Notes under the pieces: generated by a model | Databases searched by the model: none | Seen by the model: the letters and a program-made list of their open reading frames with translations, nothing else | Told to the model about the DNA's origin: nothing | NCBI RefSeq assembly: GCF_014334325.1 | Contig: NZ_JACSET010000012.1 | Span: 1 to 64,000, forward strand | Direction of reading: 5' to 3' | Length of the DNA: 64,000 nucleotides | Source: Treponema sp. Marseille-Q4130 | GTDB lineage: Bacteria > Spirochaetota > Spirochaetia > Treponematales > Treponemataceae | Shown: piece after piece, positions 18,172 through 27,610 of the stretch | How the letters are laid out: every line of letters begins with the position of its first letter | Numbering within the stretch: position 1 is the stretch's first letter | Translations under genes and position numbers: made by a program

Positions 18172-19011
18172 TTATCCTTTCAATCCCGACGACATAAATG
18201 CGTCTATGATATTTCTCTGCATGAATAGATAAATGATGATGATCGGCAGCGATGCCAATGTCGCCGTCGCCATAAAAGGCCCCCAGTTGTTTCCCATTTC
18301 AAAATCGAGAAATTGCTGCAAACCTATGGCGAGGGTTTGTTTTTTTGATGACGTTAAAACGAGCAATGGCCAAAAATATTGATTCCAGCCGTCAATGCAG
18401 CACAATATGAACATCGATGAAATCGAACTTTTGCAAAGGGGGATGACAACCCTGGAAAAAATCCAAAATGAATTTGCGCCTTCTACCCTCGCCGCCTCGT
18501 AAAATGCGATGGGAACACCGCGAAAATGCTGATAGATAAAGAAAAATGCCGCGGCAGATGCGAGTGCGGGAACTACCACGGCCGTCATCGTATTTAATAA
18601 GCGGAATTTGCTTATGATGATATAGTTAGGTATCATCGTTACTTGGAACGGAATGACCATCGTCGTTATTAAAATTAAGAATACCGCTTTATTGAATTTC
18701 GTTTTGTAATAGATAAGACCGAATGCAGCGAGTACGGAGACGGCGATCTGTCCGACGCCTATCCATGCGGTTGAAACAAGGGTATTATGCAGCCATTCAA
18801 AAAAATCATATTCGAAGAAAACCGTCTTCATATTATTTAATGTCGGATATCGCGGAATAATATGAATCTCATTTGTAAACAATTCATTCGGTAATTTGAA
18901 TGCGGAACTGAACATCCACAATATGGGAAAGATATTGCAGATTACAAGAAACACCATAAATATGATTAAGACAATGTGCCCGACCGTTAATTTTTTATGT
19001 TCAGTTTTCAT
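18172..19011 (-). CDS. ABC sugar transporter permease, MalG type
   Basis: Inner-membrane subunit of a carbohydrate importer. The 279-residue protein has about six membrane helices and the EAA loop (YEAARVEGANSFWIFSRVVIPL) that contacts the ATPase. I start it at the ATG at 19011, with GGGAGG upstream; a start at 19032 would put the ribosome site inside the gene. It overlaps the end of the MalF-type gene by 11 bp. No ATPase gene is in the operon, so a shared MsmK/UgpC-type ATPase elsewhere must serve it. Confidence 0.92.
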   Translation of the reverse strand: MKTEHKKLTVGHIVLIIFMVFLVICNIFPILWMFSSAFKLPNELFTNEIHIIPRYPTLNNMKTVFFEYDFFEWLHNTLVSTAWIGVGQIAVSVLAAFGLIYYKTKFNKAVFLILITTMVIPFQVTMIPNYIIISKFRLLNTMTAVVVPALASAAAFFFIYQHFRGVPIAFYEAARVEGANSFWIFSRVVIPLCKSSISSMFILCCIDGWNQYFWPLLVLTSSKKQTLAIGLQQFLDFEMGNNWGPFMATATLASLPIIIIYLFMQRNIIDAFMSSGLKG

Positions 19012-19918
19012 AATATCCGAATCCTCCCGCATATTTCATCATAAGACCGGTGATAATTAAAAAGAGAATGGAAGTGAATATGGCTGCTGCCGAAGCGAGA
19101 CCGATATTGAAAAAGTTAAAACCGAATACGTAAATCATGTGTGCCAAATTGGTCGATGCTTCATTCGGTCCGCCTTGGGTCAATATATTAATCGGGATAA
19201 AGGCTTTATCGGTAGAATAATTGATGGCGGTGATAATATTATAAATTGTCGTCGAACCGAGAAGCGGCCATTTGATTTTCCAAAAGATTGTCCACTGCGA
19301 TGCGCCGTCTATCGTTGCGGCTTCAATGTATTCATCGCTTATCATCATCAATCCCGCCGCGTATAAAATCAAATTGGAACCGAGTATCTTCCAGCCGGTG
19401 ACCGTCACTATAGACGGTATCACAAAGCGAGTGTCCGTAAGCCAGCTTATTTTCGGAATTCCGCATTGCGCTAAAATATTGTTAAATACGCCGAAAGTCG
19501 GATTATACATCCACATCCACACGAGACATACGATGGAAAACGCTAAAACGGTCGGAATAAAAAGCATGGCGCGAAACGTCGATTGCAGTTTTTTATTTTT
19601 AATATAAGTGAGAAACAGCGCAAACAGCAGCGGGAATATTACAAAAAACGGAAACATTTCCGCGATGTAGACAAAGGTATTGCCGAATGCTTTTGCAAAA
19701 CTTTGATGCGTAAACATACGTGCGTAATTGTTGAGGCCGACAAAATGTTTTGCACCGATAAAATTCCATTTTTCAAAACTGAGAAAAAAGCTGTAGATGA
19801 TCGGCCACCATTTAAATAAAATAAATACAAAGAGAGCCGGAAGCACATATAGCAAAAAATATATATTCATTTTTATTTGTTGCCGCATTGCAGTCTTTGA
19901 TTTTTTTTGTTTTATCAT
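19001..19918 (-). CDS. ABC sugar transporter permease, MalF type
   Basis: Second permease of the importer, about 305 residues from the ATG at 19918, with six predicted membrane helices (first at FLLYVLPALFVFILF) and the EAA loop EYIEAATIDGASQWTIFWKI. The frame is open to 19999, inside the isomerase gene, but the ATG 7 bp after that gene's stop fits tight operon packing better. Neighbours are the isomerase upstream and the MalG-type permease downstream. Confidence 0.9.
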   Translation of the reverse strand: MIKQKKSKTAMRQQIKMNIYFLLYVLPALFVFILFKWWPIIYSFFLSFEKWNFIGAKHFVGLNNYARMFTHQSFAKAFGNTFVYIAEMFPFFVIFPLLFALFLTYIKNKKLQSTFRAMLFIPTVLAFSIVCLVWMWMYNPTFGVFNNILAQCGIPKISWLTDTRFVIPSIVTVTGWKILGSNLILYAAGLMMISDEYIEAATIDGASQWTIFWKIKWPLLGSTTIYNIITAINYSTDKAFIPINILTQGGPNEASTNLAHMIYVFGFNFFNIGLASAAAIFTSILFLIITGLMMKYAGGFGYYEN

Positions 19919-19925
19919 ATGAATT

Positions 19926-20753
19926 TTACTCTTTGAATAAAGCGCTGATAGCATCCATCTTTGCAAACGGATTTCCGTATTCACAAATTTCAAAAACAAA
20001 TTGATCTTTGAAACCTCTATTGCGTATCATATCGTGCCACTTCGGCCAATCGATTATACCGTCGTCGGGAAGCCTGTGACTGTCGCTCTTTCCGTCATTG
20101 TTATGTATATGGAATGTGATGAGGCGTTCCGGCTCTACTGCTTCGATCTCTTTTTGCATATCATTGCTTGTAATGGTAACATGCCCTATATCGAGACAAA
20201 AACATAAATTTTTGATATCACCGAATAACGCATGCTGATTTATCAATGTGCAGAGTACTTCATCGTCTTTGTTTTTACTGCTCGGAATATTTTCGAGGGC
20301 AAGTTTTACGCCCTGCTTATGCGCATAATCCGCAAGTTCCGTTAATGCATCATGCAGATAAGGGATATCGGCTTTTGAGGCATTGTATTCCTTTCGGTCG
20401 CATGCATGGATGACGGCGATAGGAATTTCAAATCGGCCGCAAAAATCGATAGAGGCTTTTTTTACGCTCATCCTGTGCGCTCTTGCTTCTTCAATGCTGT
20501 CGAAAGTCCTGAATCTTCGAAACGGGGTATGAATGGAATGTACGTGAATATCGTATTTTTTTAATAACGCGCGGACTTTGTGTTCATCGGCTAAGCTGCG
20601 CGGATCGACATGGTGCGATTCGTCTGCCCACAATTCTACGGAATTAAAACCGTGCGCTGCAACCGAATGCAGAGCGCTTTCCAGATCCCAGTTTTCAAAC
20701 AGATATGTAGAAATGGCGTATTCGTTTTTGTCACGGTAAAAATTATTACCCAT
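19926..20753 (-). CDS. Sugar phosphate isomerase/epimerase (AP endonuclease-2 type TIM barrel)
   Basis: A 275-residue TIM-barrel of the xylose-isomerase-like superfamily. Metal-binding candidates lie in SIHTPF, ALENIPSS, CLDIGHVTITSND, FHIHNND and FEICEYGNP, the usual Glu/Asp/His positions of the fold. Its place between the binding proteins and the permeases implies that it acts on the imported sugar or a derivative. The substrate is not readable. Confidence 0.85.
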   Translation of the reverse strand: MGNNFYRDKNEYAISTYLFENWDLESALHSVAAHGFNSVELWADESHHVDPRSLADEHKVRALLKKYDIHVHSIHTPFRRFRTFDSIEEARAHRMSVKKASIDFCGRFEIPIAVIHACDRKEYNASKADIPYLHDALTELADYAHKQGVKLALENIPSSKNKDDEVLCTLINQHALFGDIKNLCFCLDIGHVTITSNDMQKEIEAVEPERLITFHIHNNDGKSDSHRLPDDGIIDWPKWHDMIRNRGFKDQFVFEICEYGNPFAKMDAISALFKE

Positions 20754-20846
20754 AAATAGTTTCCTCGGTGTCTAAGGTTTCTTTTTTTTATAGACAAAAA
20801 GAGCTGTGTCGATAAAACGGCATACAGCTCTTTTTATTGTTTTGCT

Positions 20847-22094
20847 CTATAATAATTTATTGCAATCTTCTTCGAGTTTTTTTAATGAGGGTGCAACGGG
20901 TGCACCTTCCAGAATAATGGTATTCCTCGTATTGTAGTATAAACGTTCGATTTCCATCCCTGTGGCGCCGCCCGGCCAATTCGGCCACATGATCATATTT
21001 GACGCTTGTTCGTACGCTGCAGCCTGCAGCGGAGTTTTTTTAACATCGGCATTTGTAACGGAAAGATATCCCGTTTTCGTAAATATGTTCATGCTTTCTT
21101 TCGATACCGCGAAGTCAAGAAATTTCCATACGGCATTTCTTTTCGTTTTATCCTTTGTAAAGGAAATGATTGCCGCGCCTCCGGCTGCGAGTTTATTCGA
21201 CTTCCCCGTAAAGGAAGGAAATTTTACACATCGCAAATCGAAATTTGCTTGAGCGGCGTATCCCGCACCTTTCATGCAGGATGTAGGACGCATGGCGATA
21301 TTGCCGGCCGCAAAGTCGGATTCGAATTCCGCATCCGTTTCTATCGGAACAAGACCTTCTTTGTATAAGTTTTGCCACATCGTCAGCGCTTCTATAGCGC
21401 CGGCATTGGTGAAATTGACTTTTTTATCGTCACGCGTTTTGATAGTGCCGCCGGCGCTATAGATGAGATTGAAGTCCGGCCATGTATCGGGCATTTGAAT
21501 TGCGATCGGATATTTTTTCGTTTTCGATTTTATGATTTTTCCGACTCGCATTACTTCATCCCATGTTGTCGGAATATCCGCTTCGGTCAATCCTGCGGCT
21601 TTAAATATATCCATGTTCACGAACATGACTATATTTGACAGGGCAAAAGGCATACCGACATGTTTTCCGTTAACGTTGGTCGTGTTATAGATTGATTTAT
21701 TAAAGCGAGATTCGACTTCAGCGAGAGCCGCAGCGCTCGGCGCCAAGTCTTTTAATTCTACAGGCTGCAATTCCGTCGTTATATAGTTGAGTAAGTTGTA
21801 TCCTCCGACAAACATATCGGGCGGTTGATTTCCTGCGGCAAGATTTGCTACCAGTGACTGCAAGAGCGGCATATATTCGCCGGGCTTTGCAACGACAGTT
21901 ATTTTGATGTCGGGATTTTTTTCTTCGAATGCTTTTACGACCTCATTGAGCCTGTCGCTGTGCCCTCCCGACCATCTGTGCCAAAGCGTCAGCTGAATTG
22001 TAGTGTCTTTCGCGGCGGCATCCGGATTGCCGGTTGCGAACACGGCTGCAGATAATACTGATAAACATATCAGTACATTTAATAATTTTCTCAT
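20847..22094 (-). CDS. Extracellular sugar-binding protein (second copy)
   Basis: A 415-residue family-1 solute-binding protein with a signal peptide (residues 1-21, ending AAVFATG), then the typical opening IQLTLWHRWSGGHSDRLNEV. There is no lipobox cysteine at the cleavage region. It is a tandem paralogue of 22124-23380, alike over the whole length (for example GKHVGMPFALSNIVMFVNMD against GKQIGLPFALSNIVLYVNMD), so the operon has two receptors for one permease pair. AAGGAG precedes the ATG. Confidence 0.92.
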   Translation of the reverse strand: MRKLLNVLICLSVLSAAVFATGNPDAAAKDTTIQLTLWHRWSGGHSDRLNEVVKAFEEKNPDIKITVVAKPGEYMPLLQSLVANLAAGNQPPDMFVGGYNLLNYITTELQPVELKDLAPSAAALAEVESRFNKSIYNTTNVNGKHVGMPFALSNIVMFVNMDIFKAAGLTEADIPTTWDEVMRVGKIIKSKTKKYPIAIQMPDTWPDFNLIYSAGGTIKTRDDKKVNFTNAGAIEALTMWQNLYKEGLVPIETDAEFESDFAAGNIAMRPTSCMKGAGYAAQANFDLRCVKFPSFTGKSNKLAAGGAAIISFTKDKTKRNAVWKFLDFAVSKESMNIFTKTGYLSVTNADVKKTPLQAAAYEQASNMIMWPNWPGGATGMEIERLYYNTRNTIILEGAPVAPSLKKLEEDCNKLL

Positions 22095-22123
22095 ATAACA
22101 ACTCCTTAAAAATATAATCGTAT

Positions 22124-23380
22124 CTACCTTGCCAAGAGTTTATTGCATTCCGTTTCCAACGCTTTCAGCGTCGATTCAACCGGTGCATTTTGAAGTACGA
22201 TCTTGTTGCGGGCGTTAAGATACAGCCGTTCGATTTCCATTCCTGCAGCCCCGCCCGGCCAGTTCGGCCATATCATTGCAAGCGGCTCTTGCTCATAAGC
22301 GACTTCCTGATACTTTGTCTTTGCAACGACGTCTTTTGTAACGCAGAGGTACCCCGTTTTGGTAAAGATATCCATTGCTTCTTTTGACGAAACGAAATTC
22401 ATAAATTGCCAGACCGCATCTTTTTTTGTTTTATCTTTCGCAAACGTGATGACGGCCGCGCCTCCGGCTGCGAGTTTATTTGTTTTCCCCGCAAAGTTCG
22501 GCATTTTTGCCGTACGAAGATCGAAATTTGCCTGTGAAAGATATCCGTTGATTTTCATGATCGTTGTCGGGCGCATCGCAAGGTTGCCCGCAGCAAAGCC
22601 GGATTCGCTTTCCGCGTCCGTTTCGACAGGAGAAAGACCCTCTTGGTAAAGAGTTTGCCACATCGTGAGCGCGTGTATTGCCCCCGTATTTGTTAAGTCG
22701 ATGCGTTTGTTGTCTGCAGATTTGATCCGTCCTCCCGCAGAATAGATGAGGCTGCAGTCCGCCCATGTATCGGGAAGCTGGATGGCGATCGGCATTTTAT
22801 CAGTTTTTGCTTTGATAATTTTTCCGACGCGTATAACTTCATCCCATGTTGCAGGGATGTCACGTTCGCTTAATCCCGCCGCTTTAAAAATATCCATGTT
22901 TACGTATAAGACAATATTTGAAAGTGCGAACGGAAGACCGATTTGTTTGCCATTGATATTCGTAATATCGTATACGGGTTTATCGAATCGCGATCGCAGT
23001 TCCGAAAGAGCCGCTTCGTTCGGAGCCAAATTTTTCAATTCCGTCGGCTGTAATTCCGTTGCGATATAGTCGAGGAGATTATATCCTCCGATAAATAAAT
23101 CGGGCGGTTGATTCCCGGCTGCGATGTCTGCAACCATGGATTGTAAAAGCTGCATATATTCACCGGGCTTTGCGACAATATCGATTTTAATATTTTTGTT
23201 TTTTGCTTCGAACGCTCGCACGACTTGTGCAAGGTAGTCGCTGTTTGCGCCTGACCAGCGATGCCACAATGTCAACTTAATCGGCCCGTCATCTTGTTTT
23301 GAAACGTCCGATTGGCCTGCTGCAAATAATGCAGCAGAAAATACGAGTAAGATACACCCAAAAACCACCGGTTTTTTCAT
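22124..23380 (-). CDS. Extracellular sugar-binding protein (first copy)
   Basis: A 418-residue family-1 solute-binding protein. The ATG at 23380 is chosen because GGAGG lies 5 bp before it and a signal peptide (MKKPVVFGCILLVFSAALFA) follows; the frame is open 48 codons further. The mature part begins IKLTLWHRWSGANSDYLAQV. It is the first gene after the operon promoter at 23504-23531. Together with the gene 29 bp downstream it forms a duplicated binding-protein pair. Confidence 0.92.
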   Translation of the reverse strand: MKKPVVFGCILLVFSAALFAAGQSDVSKQDDGPIKLTLWHRWSGANSDYLAQVVRAFEAKNKNIKIDIVAKPGEYMQLLQSMVADIAAGNQPPDLFIGGYNLLDYIATELQPTELKNLAPNEAALSELRSRFDKPVYDITNINGKQIGLPFALSNIVLYVNMDIFKAAGLSERDIPATWDEVIRVGKIIKAKTDKMPIAIQLPDTWADCSLIYSAGGRIKSADNKRIDLTNTGAIHALTMWQTLYQEGLSPVETDAESESGFAAGNLAMRPTTIMKINGYLSQANFDLRTAKMPNFAGKTNKLAAGGAAVITFAKDKTKKDAVWQFMNFVSSKEAMDIFTKTGYLCVTKDVVAKTKYQEVAYEQEPLAMIWPNWPGGAAGMEIERLYLNARNKIVLQNAPVESTLKALETECNKLLAR

Positions 23381-23503
23381 GATTGCCTCCTGTAAAATAT
23401 ATTGCAAAGCAATTTGCAATTTTCGGACAAAATAAGCTACATATGAACATCCTATAAGCGATGTAAAAAATGAATAAAAGTTCTTATAGGGATTGCAGTG
23501 AAA

Positions 23504-23531
23504 ATTATACCACAGAAAAATCATCTGTCAA
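23504..23531 (-). promoter_or_regulatory. Sigma-70-type promoter of the sugar transporter operon
   Basis: On the minus strand TTGACA (23526-23531), 16-bp spacer and TATAAT (23504-23509), both consensus. Transcription would start near 23497, leaving a leader of about 115 nt before the first binding protein. Confidence 0.75.
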
Positions 23532-23636
23532 GAAAATTCGAACAGTTTTTTTATATAATTTCACAAAATTATCGATGTTTTTAACAGCAATTTACTTTTA
23601 ATAATTATGGAAATGTTACAGCATAATTGCGGTATA

Positions 23637-24425
23637 TCAAAGAAAAGGCGCTTTGATTACTTGAATACCCGCATTTGTAAATTTTTCAACGTCCGTATTC
23701 GATACATTGATATCCGTGATCAGAATATGTATACTCGTTACCGGAGCGACACGGAATCGGGAAATTTTACCGATTTTGCTGCTGTCCGCAACTATGATAA
23801 TTTTTTCCCGAGTGTGTTCGATCATCAATCGATTGATATAACTCTCCTGTTCGACCGGTGTCGTAAGACCGCAGTCGATGTCGATACCGTCTATTCCGAT
23901 AAAGGATTTTGTCGCCCACACGTTGCCGACGGTGGTATTTGCGATTCCACCTACGAGTGTAAGTGATTCGGTATTATATATGCCGCCGGTAGAAATGATT
24001 TCGATATTTTCGGATATTTCATCAAGAGGGACACACGGATTGTTGGTGATGATTTTTATGTGTTCCGCAGTGATGAATGGAAATATACGCATCGTTGTTG
24101 TTCCACTGTTTAAGAAAATCGTATCGTATGATTGAATATATGCGGCTGCACTTCGCGCGATAGCTTGTTTTGCTTCGATATGCAACATATTTTTTTGTGA
24201 AAAAAGTAATGTTGTATTGTATCTGTTTGAAATGATTGTACCGCCGTGAGTCCGTTCTACGAGTCCTTTACTTTCCAAATATTCGAAATCGCGTCTGATC
24301 GTCATCTCCGATACGTGTAATTTTTTACTTATTTCTTTTGCCGATGCGATTTTATATTGCTGCAGAAATTGATAAACCGCATCGCGTCTTTTAGGTGTCG
24401 ATTGCTCTTTTCCTGTTTTTTTCAT
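23637..24425 (-). CDS. DeoR family transcriptional regulator
   Basis: A 262-residue regulator with the N-terminal DeoR helix-turn-helix (ISKKLHVSEMTIRRDFEYLE, then GLVERTHGGTI) and a C-terminal sugar-phosphate sensor domain (LNSGTTT near residue 105, IVADSSKIGK near 225). It lies between the transporter operon and the divergent dehydrogenase genes and probably represses one or both in response to a phosphorylated intermediate. GGGAGG precedes the ATG and a TATAAT box lies at 24467-24472. Confidence 0.92.
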   Translation of the reverse strand: MKKTGKEQSTPKRRDAVYQFLQQYKIASAKEISKKLHVSEMTIRRDFEYLESKGLVERTHGGTIISNRYNTTLLFSQKNMLHIEAKQAIARSAAAYIQSYDTIFLNSGTTTMRIFPFITAEHIKIITNNPCVPLDEISENIEIISTGGIYNTESLTLVGGIANTTVGNVWATKSFIGIDGIDIDCGLTTPVEQESYINRLMIEHTREKIIIVADSSKIGKISRFRVAPVTSIHILITDINVSNTDVEKFTNAGIQVIKAPFL

Positions 24426-24554
24426 TTTTCCTCCCGAATATCATTTATTGTGAGAATATATCAGTTATTATAGCATGAAGTGTAAAAGAAGTGAATTAGT
24501 GTTAATAATATTTGTTGTGTTGTAATTTTTTATAAAAAATCTGTTTTAATTTGT

Positions 24555-24582
24555 TTGACAAAAAAAACTTCCGTGATATAAT
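24555..24582 (+). promoter_or_regulatory. Sigma-70-type promoter of the dehydrogenase pair
   Basis: TTGACA (24555-24560), 16-bp spacer, TATAAT (24577-24582): full consensus, 60 bp upstream of the first dehydrogenase. It is divergent from the DeoR gene. Confidence 0.75.
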
Positions 24583-24643
24583 TAAATCCGATACCGGAAA
24601 TCATGATACGCAACAACCGGTGTCTCTTTTTGCTGAGGTATAT

Positions 24644-25954
24644 ATGATACGCAGTGAATTGCTGATGAAAAGCGGCGCAGTGAAAGAAGTTGCCGAAGCG
24701 TTCCGTAAAAAATTCCCGGGTAAAAAGCCGCTCATCATAGACGATACGAATACGCAAGCCCTTGCCGAAGATATCATCGTTTCCCAGTTTGACGAATGCA
24801 GCAGTCATTGTTTCGATGCAAAAACGATATATGCGGACGATGAGCACGTTTTGGCTGTGCAGAGGGCGCTCGAAGAAAAGCCCGACGCTGTCGCCGTCGC
24901 GCTCGGAAGCGGCACGATCAACGATTTGTGCAAGCGGGCATCCTATGTTGCAGGGGAGCGGCCGTATATGTGCATCGCAACCGCACCGTCGGTAGACGGC
25001 TTTACGAGCAACGGTGCGGCCATTACCGACCGCGGATTAAAGACGACGCTTCCGTGTCCCGCTCCCGTTCTCGTTGTGGCAGATACGGATATTTTGTCGA
25101 ATGCGCCGATCGATATGATCGCAGCAGGTTACGGCGATTTGGCGGCGAAAGTCCCTGCGGGCGCGGATTGGCTTATCGCAGACGCGCTCGGCATTGAAAA
25201 AATCGTTGAAAGCGTGTGGGATATGGTACAGCCTTCGCTTAAAGCCGCGATTTCCGAGCCTGCAAAACTTCGCGCTCGGGATCCCCAAACCGCAGCGGCC
25301 GTTTTTACAGGGCTCATTCAAACCGGTTTTGCGATGCAGGAGTATTTCGATTCCCGCCCGGCAAGCGGCGCCGAGCATCTTATGAGCCACGTATGGGAAA
25401 TGCACGGTTGCTGTACCGTCGGCGGTAAAGAAGCTTCTCACGGTTTTAAAGTTGCAATCGGTACGCTGACGACTACCGCGATTATGGAAGAATTATTAAA
25501 ATTATCGAAAAGCGATGTGGAAAAAGCGGCCGCATCGTATACACCCGAAACGTGGGAAGAGCGGCAAAAATCGATCGCGCATTTTGTCCGAGAGCCGTCG
25601 GTGCGGGACAGACAAATCGAAATATGCCGGAAAAAGTTTTTGGAAGGGGATGCGCTTGCCGCGCGGCAATCTGCGATTGCCGACAAGTGGGACGAGCTGC
25701 GGCAAAAAATCGAAGGGCAGATCATCCCGTTTGCAAAGCTGAAAGAGATGTTTCAAACGGCCGGCTGTCCGACCGAACCGAGTGATATTTGTCTGTCGAT
25801 CGAAGATCATCGGTACGGTATGCGCGTTGCTCAGATGATGCGGAACCGATATACTGTTGTCGATTTGCTGTACGAAACGGGACTGCTTGATGCGATGATC
25901 GAGCGCATTATCGATCCTGCAGGCACCTATTTCAGCGCATGGGACAAAGCCTGA
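24644..25954 (+). CDS. sn-Glycerol-1-phosphate dehydrogenase family protein (first)
   Basis: Iron-dependent-alcohol-dehydrogenase fold enzyme of the EgsA/AraM group, which reduces dihydroxyacetone phosphate to sn-glycerol-1-phosphate with NAD(P)H or acts on related sugar phosphates. The 436-residue product shows GSGTINDLCK (nucleotide loop), TAPSVDGFTS, and metal ligands in AAGYGDLAAK (Asp), GAEHLMSHVWEM (His) and EASHGFKVAIG (His). The ATG at 24644 follows GAGG; an in-frame ATG at 24551 lies in the promoter and is rejected. A homologue follows 83 bp later. Role inferred: metabolism of the sugar imported by the divergent operon. Confidence 0.82.
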   Translation: MIRSELLMKSGAVKEVAEAFRKKFPGKKPLIIDDTNTQALAEDIIVSQFDECSSHCFDAKTIYADDEHVLAVQRALEEKPDAVAVALGSGTINDLCKRASYVAGERPYMCIATAPSVDGFTSNGAAITDRGLKTTLPCPAPVLVVADTDILSNAPIDMIAAGYGDLAAKVPAGADWLIADALGIEKIVESVWDMVQPSLKAAISEPAKLRARDPQTAAAVFTGLIQTGFAMQEYFDSRPASGAEHLMSHVWEMHGCCTVGGKEASHGFKVAIGTLTTTAIMEELLKLSKSDVEKAAASYTPETWEERQKSIAHFVREPSVRDRQIEICRKKFLEGDALAARQSAIADKWDELRQKIEGQIIPFAKLKEMFQTAGCPTEPSDICLSIEDHRYGMRVAQMMRNRYTVVDLLYETGLLDAMIERIIDPAGTYFSAWDKA

Positions 25955-26037
25955 TATACTGCCGCAGTGTGCTGTTTTTAAGATGAGCTTGCCGTCCGGC
26001 ACAGCGTCCCAATATTTTTTGCAAAGGAGGCGGCGAT

Positions 26038-27360
26038 ATGGAATTAAATAACGGCGGATCGTGCGGCTGCGGGAAAAAACACGTATGCGGCGTAAAAAAA
26101 TTAATAATCGAAAAAGGTGCGCTTGTATCGCTTCCGTCATTGCTTTGTGAAGCCGGCGCTGAAAAACCGTTCCTTATAATGGACGAAAATACGAAAAAAG
26201 CGGCGGGCGATACGGTTTCGGATATTTTGAAAAATGCCGGCATACCGTTTTCATCCTATGTATATGAAACGACCGAGCCGCTTGCGCCGACGGAGGAAAC
26301 GTTCGGGCGCGTTATGATGTTTTGGGATCCGTCCTGCGATTATATCGTTGCGGTCGGGAGCGGAGTCATCAACGACGTTTCAAAACTCGTATCGCGCGTG
26401 AGCGGACGTCCGTATATCCTCGTTTTGACGGCGCCGAGTATGGACGGCATGGTTTCTCCGACTTCATCGATGGACGTGCAGTCGCTCAAAGTATCGCTTC
26501 CGTCCGCTACGGTGCACTCCGTCGTTGCGGATATCGACGTTTTGGCACACGCTCCCGTGCGCATGATTTTGGCGGGATTCGGCGATATGCTTGCCAAATA
26601 TGTAAGTATAACGGAATGGAAGATTTCGCATATCATCACCGGCGAATACTATTGCGAAGAGATTGCATCTCTTCTGCAAAGCGCGCTGCAACAGGTATCC
26701 GATACCGCCCCTCGTTTATTGTCGGGAGACCGAGAAGCGGTACGGACATTGACCGACGGACTCCTGCTTGCCGGCTGCGCGATGGCGTATGCGGGCGTTA
26801 CGAGGCCTGCGAGCGGCATGGAACACTATATTTCACACGTCATCGATATGCGGCATCTTGTCTTCGGAACCCCTGCGGATTTGCACGGTATTCAAGCCGG
26901 CATCGGGACGCTGTATACGCTGAAATTGTATGAGGAAATCGAAAAGATCGATGCGATAGATATTGCAAAAGCCGAACGGTATGTCGCCGCCTTCGATTAC
27001 GATGAATGGAGCAAAACGCTGCGCGCCTTTGTCGGAAAATCCGCCGAGTCGATGATCGCACTCGAAGCGAAAGAGCGCAAATACGATAAAGCCTCGCACA
27101 GAGTACGCATAAAAAAGATTGCCGAAAAGTGGCCCGAATTGCGCAGTGTGATGAAAGAGATGCTTCCGCCTTCGCAGAAAATCGAAGATACTATGAAAGC
27201 GCTCGGCATACCCCTGCGTCTTACGGAACTCGGTGTCGCACCGCGCGATATTCCGACGCTTGTAAAATGTACGAAAGATATCCGCGATAAATATGTGGGA
27301 ACGCGCCTGCTTTGGGATATCGGCGAACTTGACGAAACAGTAAACAGGGTCGCTCTTTAA
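26038..27360 (+). CDS. sn-Glycerol-1-phosphate dehydrogenase family protein (second)
   Basis: A 440-residue relative of the preceding gene, with an N-terminal CGCGKKH motif absent from the first one, GSGVINDVSKL, TAPSMDGMVSPTSSM, AGFGDMLAK (Asp ligand), GMEHYISHVIDM (His) and ADLHGIQAGIG (His). The two proteins are clearly diverged in sequence, so they may use different substrates rather than provide dosage. AAAGGAGG precedes the ATG. A terminator follows at 27444. Confidence 0.82.
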   Translation: MELNNGGSCGCGKKHVCGVKKLIIEKGALVSLPSLLCEAGAEKPFLIMDENTKKAAGDTVSDILKNAGIPFSSYVYETTEPLAPTEETFGRVMMFWDPSCDYIVAVGSGVINDVSKLVSRVSGRPYILVLTAPSMDGMVSPTSSMDVQSLKVSLPSATVHSVVADIDVLAHAPVRMILAGFGDMLAKYVSITEWKISHIITGEYYCEEIASLLQSALQQVSDTAPRLLSGDREAVRTLTDGLLLAGCAMAYAGVTRPASGMEHYISHVIDMRHLVFGTPADLHGIQAGIGTLYTLKLYEEIEKIDAIDIAKAERYVAAFDYDEWSKTLRAFVGKSAESMIALEAKERKYDKASHRVRIKKIAEKWPELRSVMKEMLPPSQKIEDTMKALGIPLRLTELGVAPRDIPTLVKCTKDIRDKYVGTRLLWDIGELDETVNRVAL

Positions 27361-27443
27361 ATCAGTCGATTGTACCTGTCCCGCGGCTTCGCGTTTCATT
27401 TGTGTATCGGGGTTATTGTCATTTGTGCATACATTTTATTGCC

Positions 27444-27476
27444 CTGTATGCCTCTAGACATACAGCCGTTTTTTTT
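27444..27476 (+). terminator. Rho-independent terminator
   Basis: Perfect 7-bp stem CTGTATG (27444-27450) and CATACAG (27459-27465), then CCG and eight T. It ends the dehydrogenase transcript; a TATAGT box for the tRNA gene follows at about 27479. Confidence 0.8.
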
Positions 27477-27490
27477 GTTATAGTACGAAC

Positions 27491-27562
27491 GGCGTCGTAC
27501 CCAAGTGGTAAGGGACGGGTCTGCAAAACCCTTATGCAGCGGTTCAATTCCGCTCGACGCCT
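27491..27562 (+). tRNA. tRNA-Cys (GCA)
   Basis: A 72-nt cloverleaf: acceptor arms GGCGTCG (27491-27497) and CGACGCC (27555-27561) with discriminator T, a short D arm, anticodon loop CTGCAAA giving anticodon GCA, and a T arm AGCGG/CCGCT around TTCAATT. The first anticodon-stem pair is mismatched. CCA is not encoded. Confidence 0.95.
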
Positions 27563-27566
27563 TGGG

Positions 27567-27597
27567 CCGGAATATCGCATGATGTTCCGGTTTTTTT
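27567..27597 (+). terminator. Rho-independent terminator after tRNA-Cys
   Basis: Stem CCGGAA (27567-27572) with TTCCGG (27585-27590) followed by seven T, directly after the tRNA and 13 bp before trxB. Read-through would feed trxB. Confidence 0.75.
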
Positions 27598-27610
27598 ATC
27601 GGGGCGGCGT

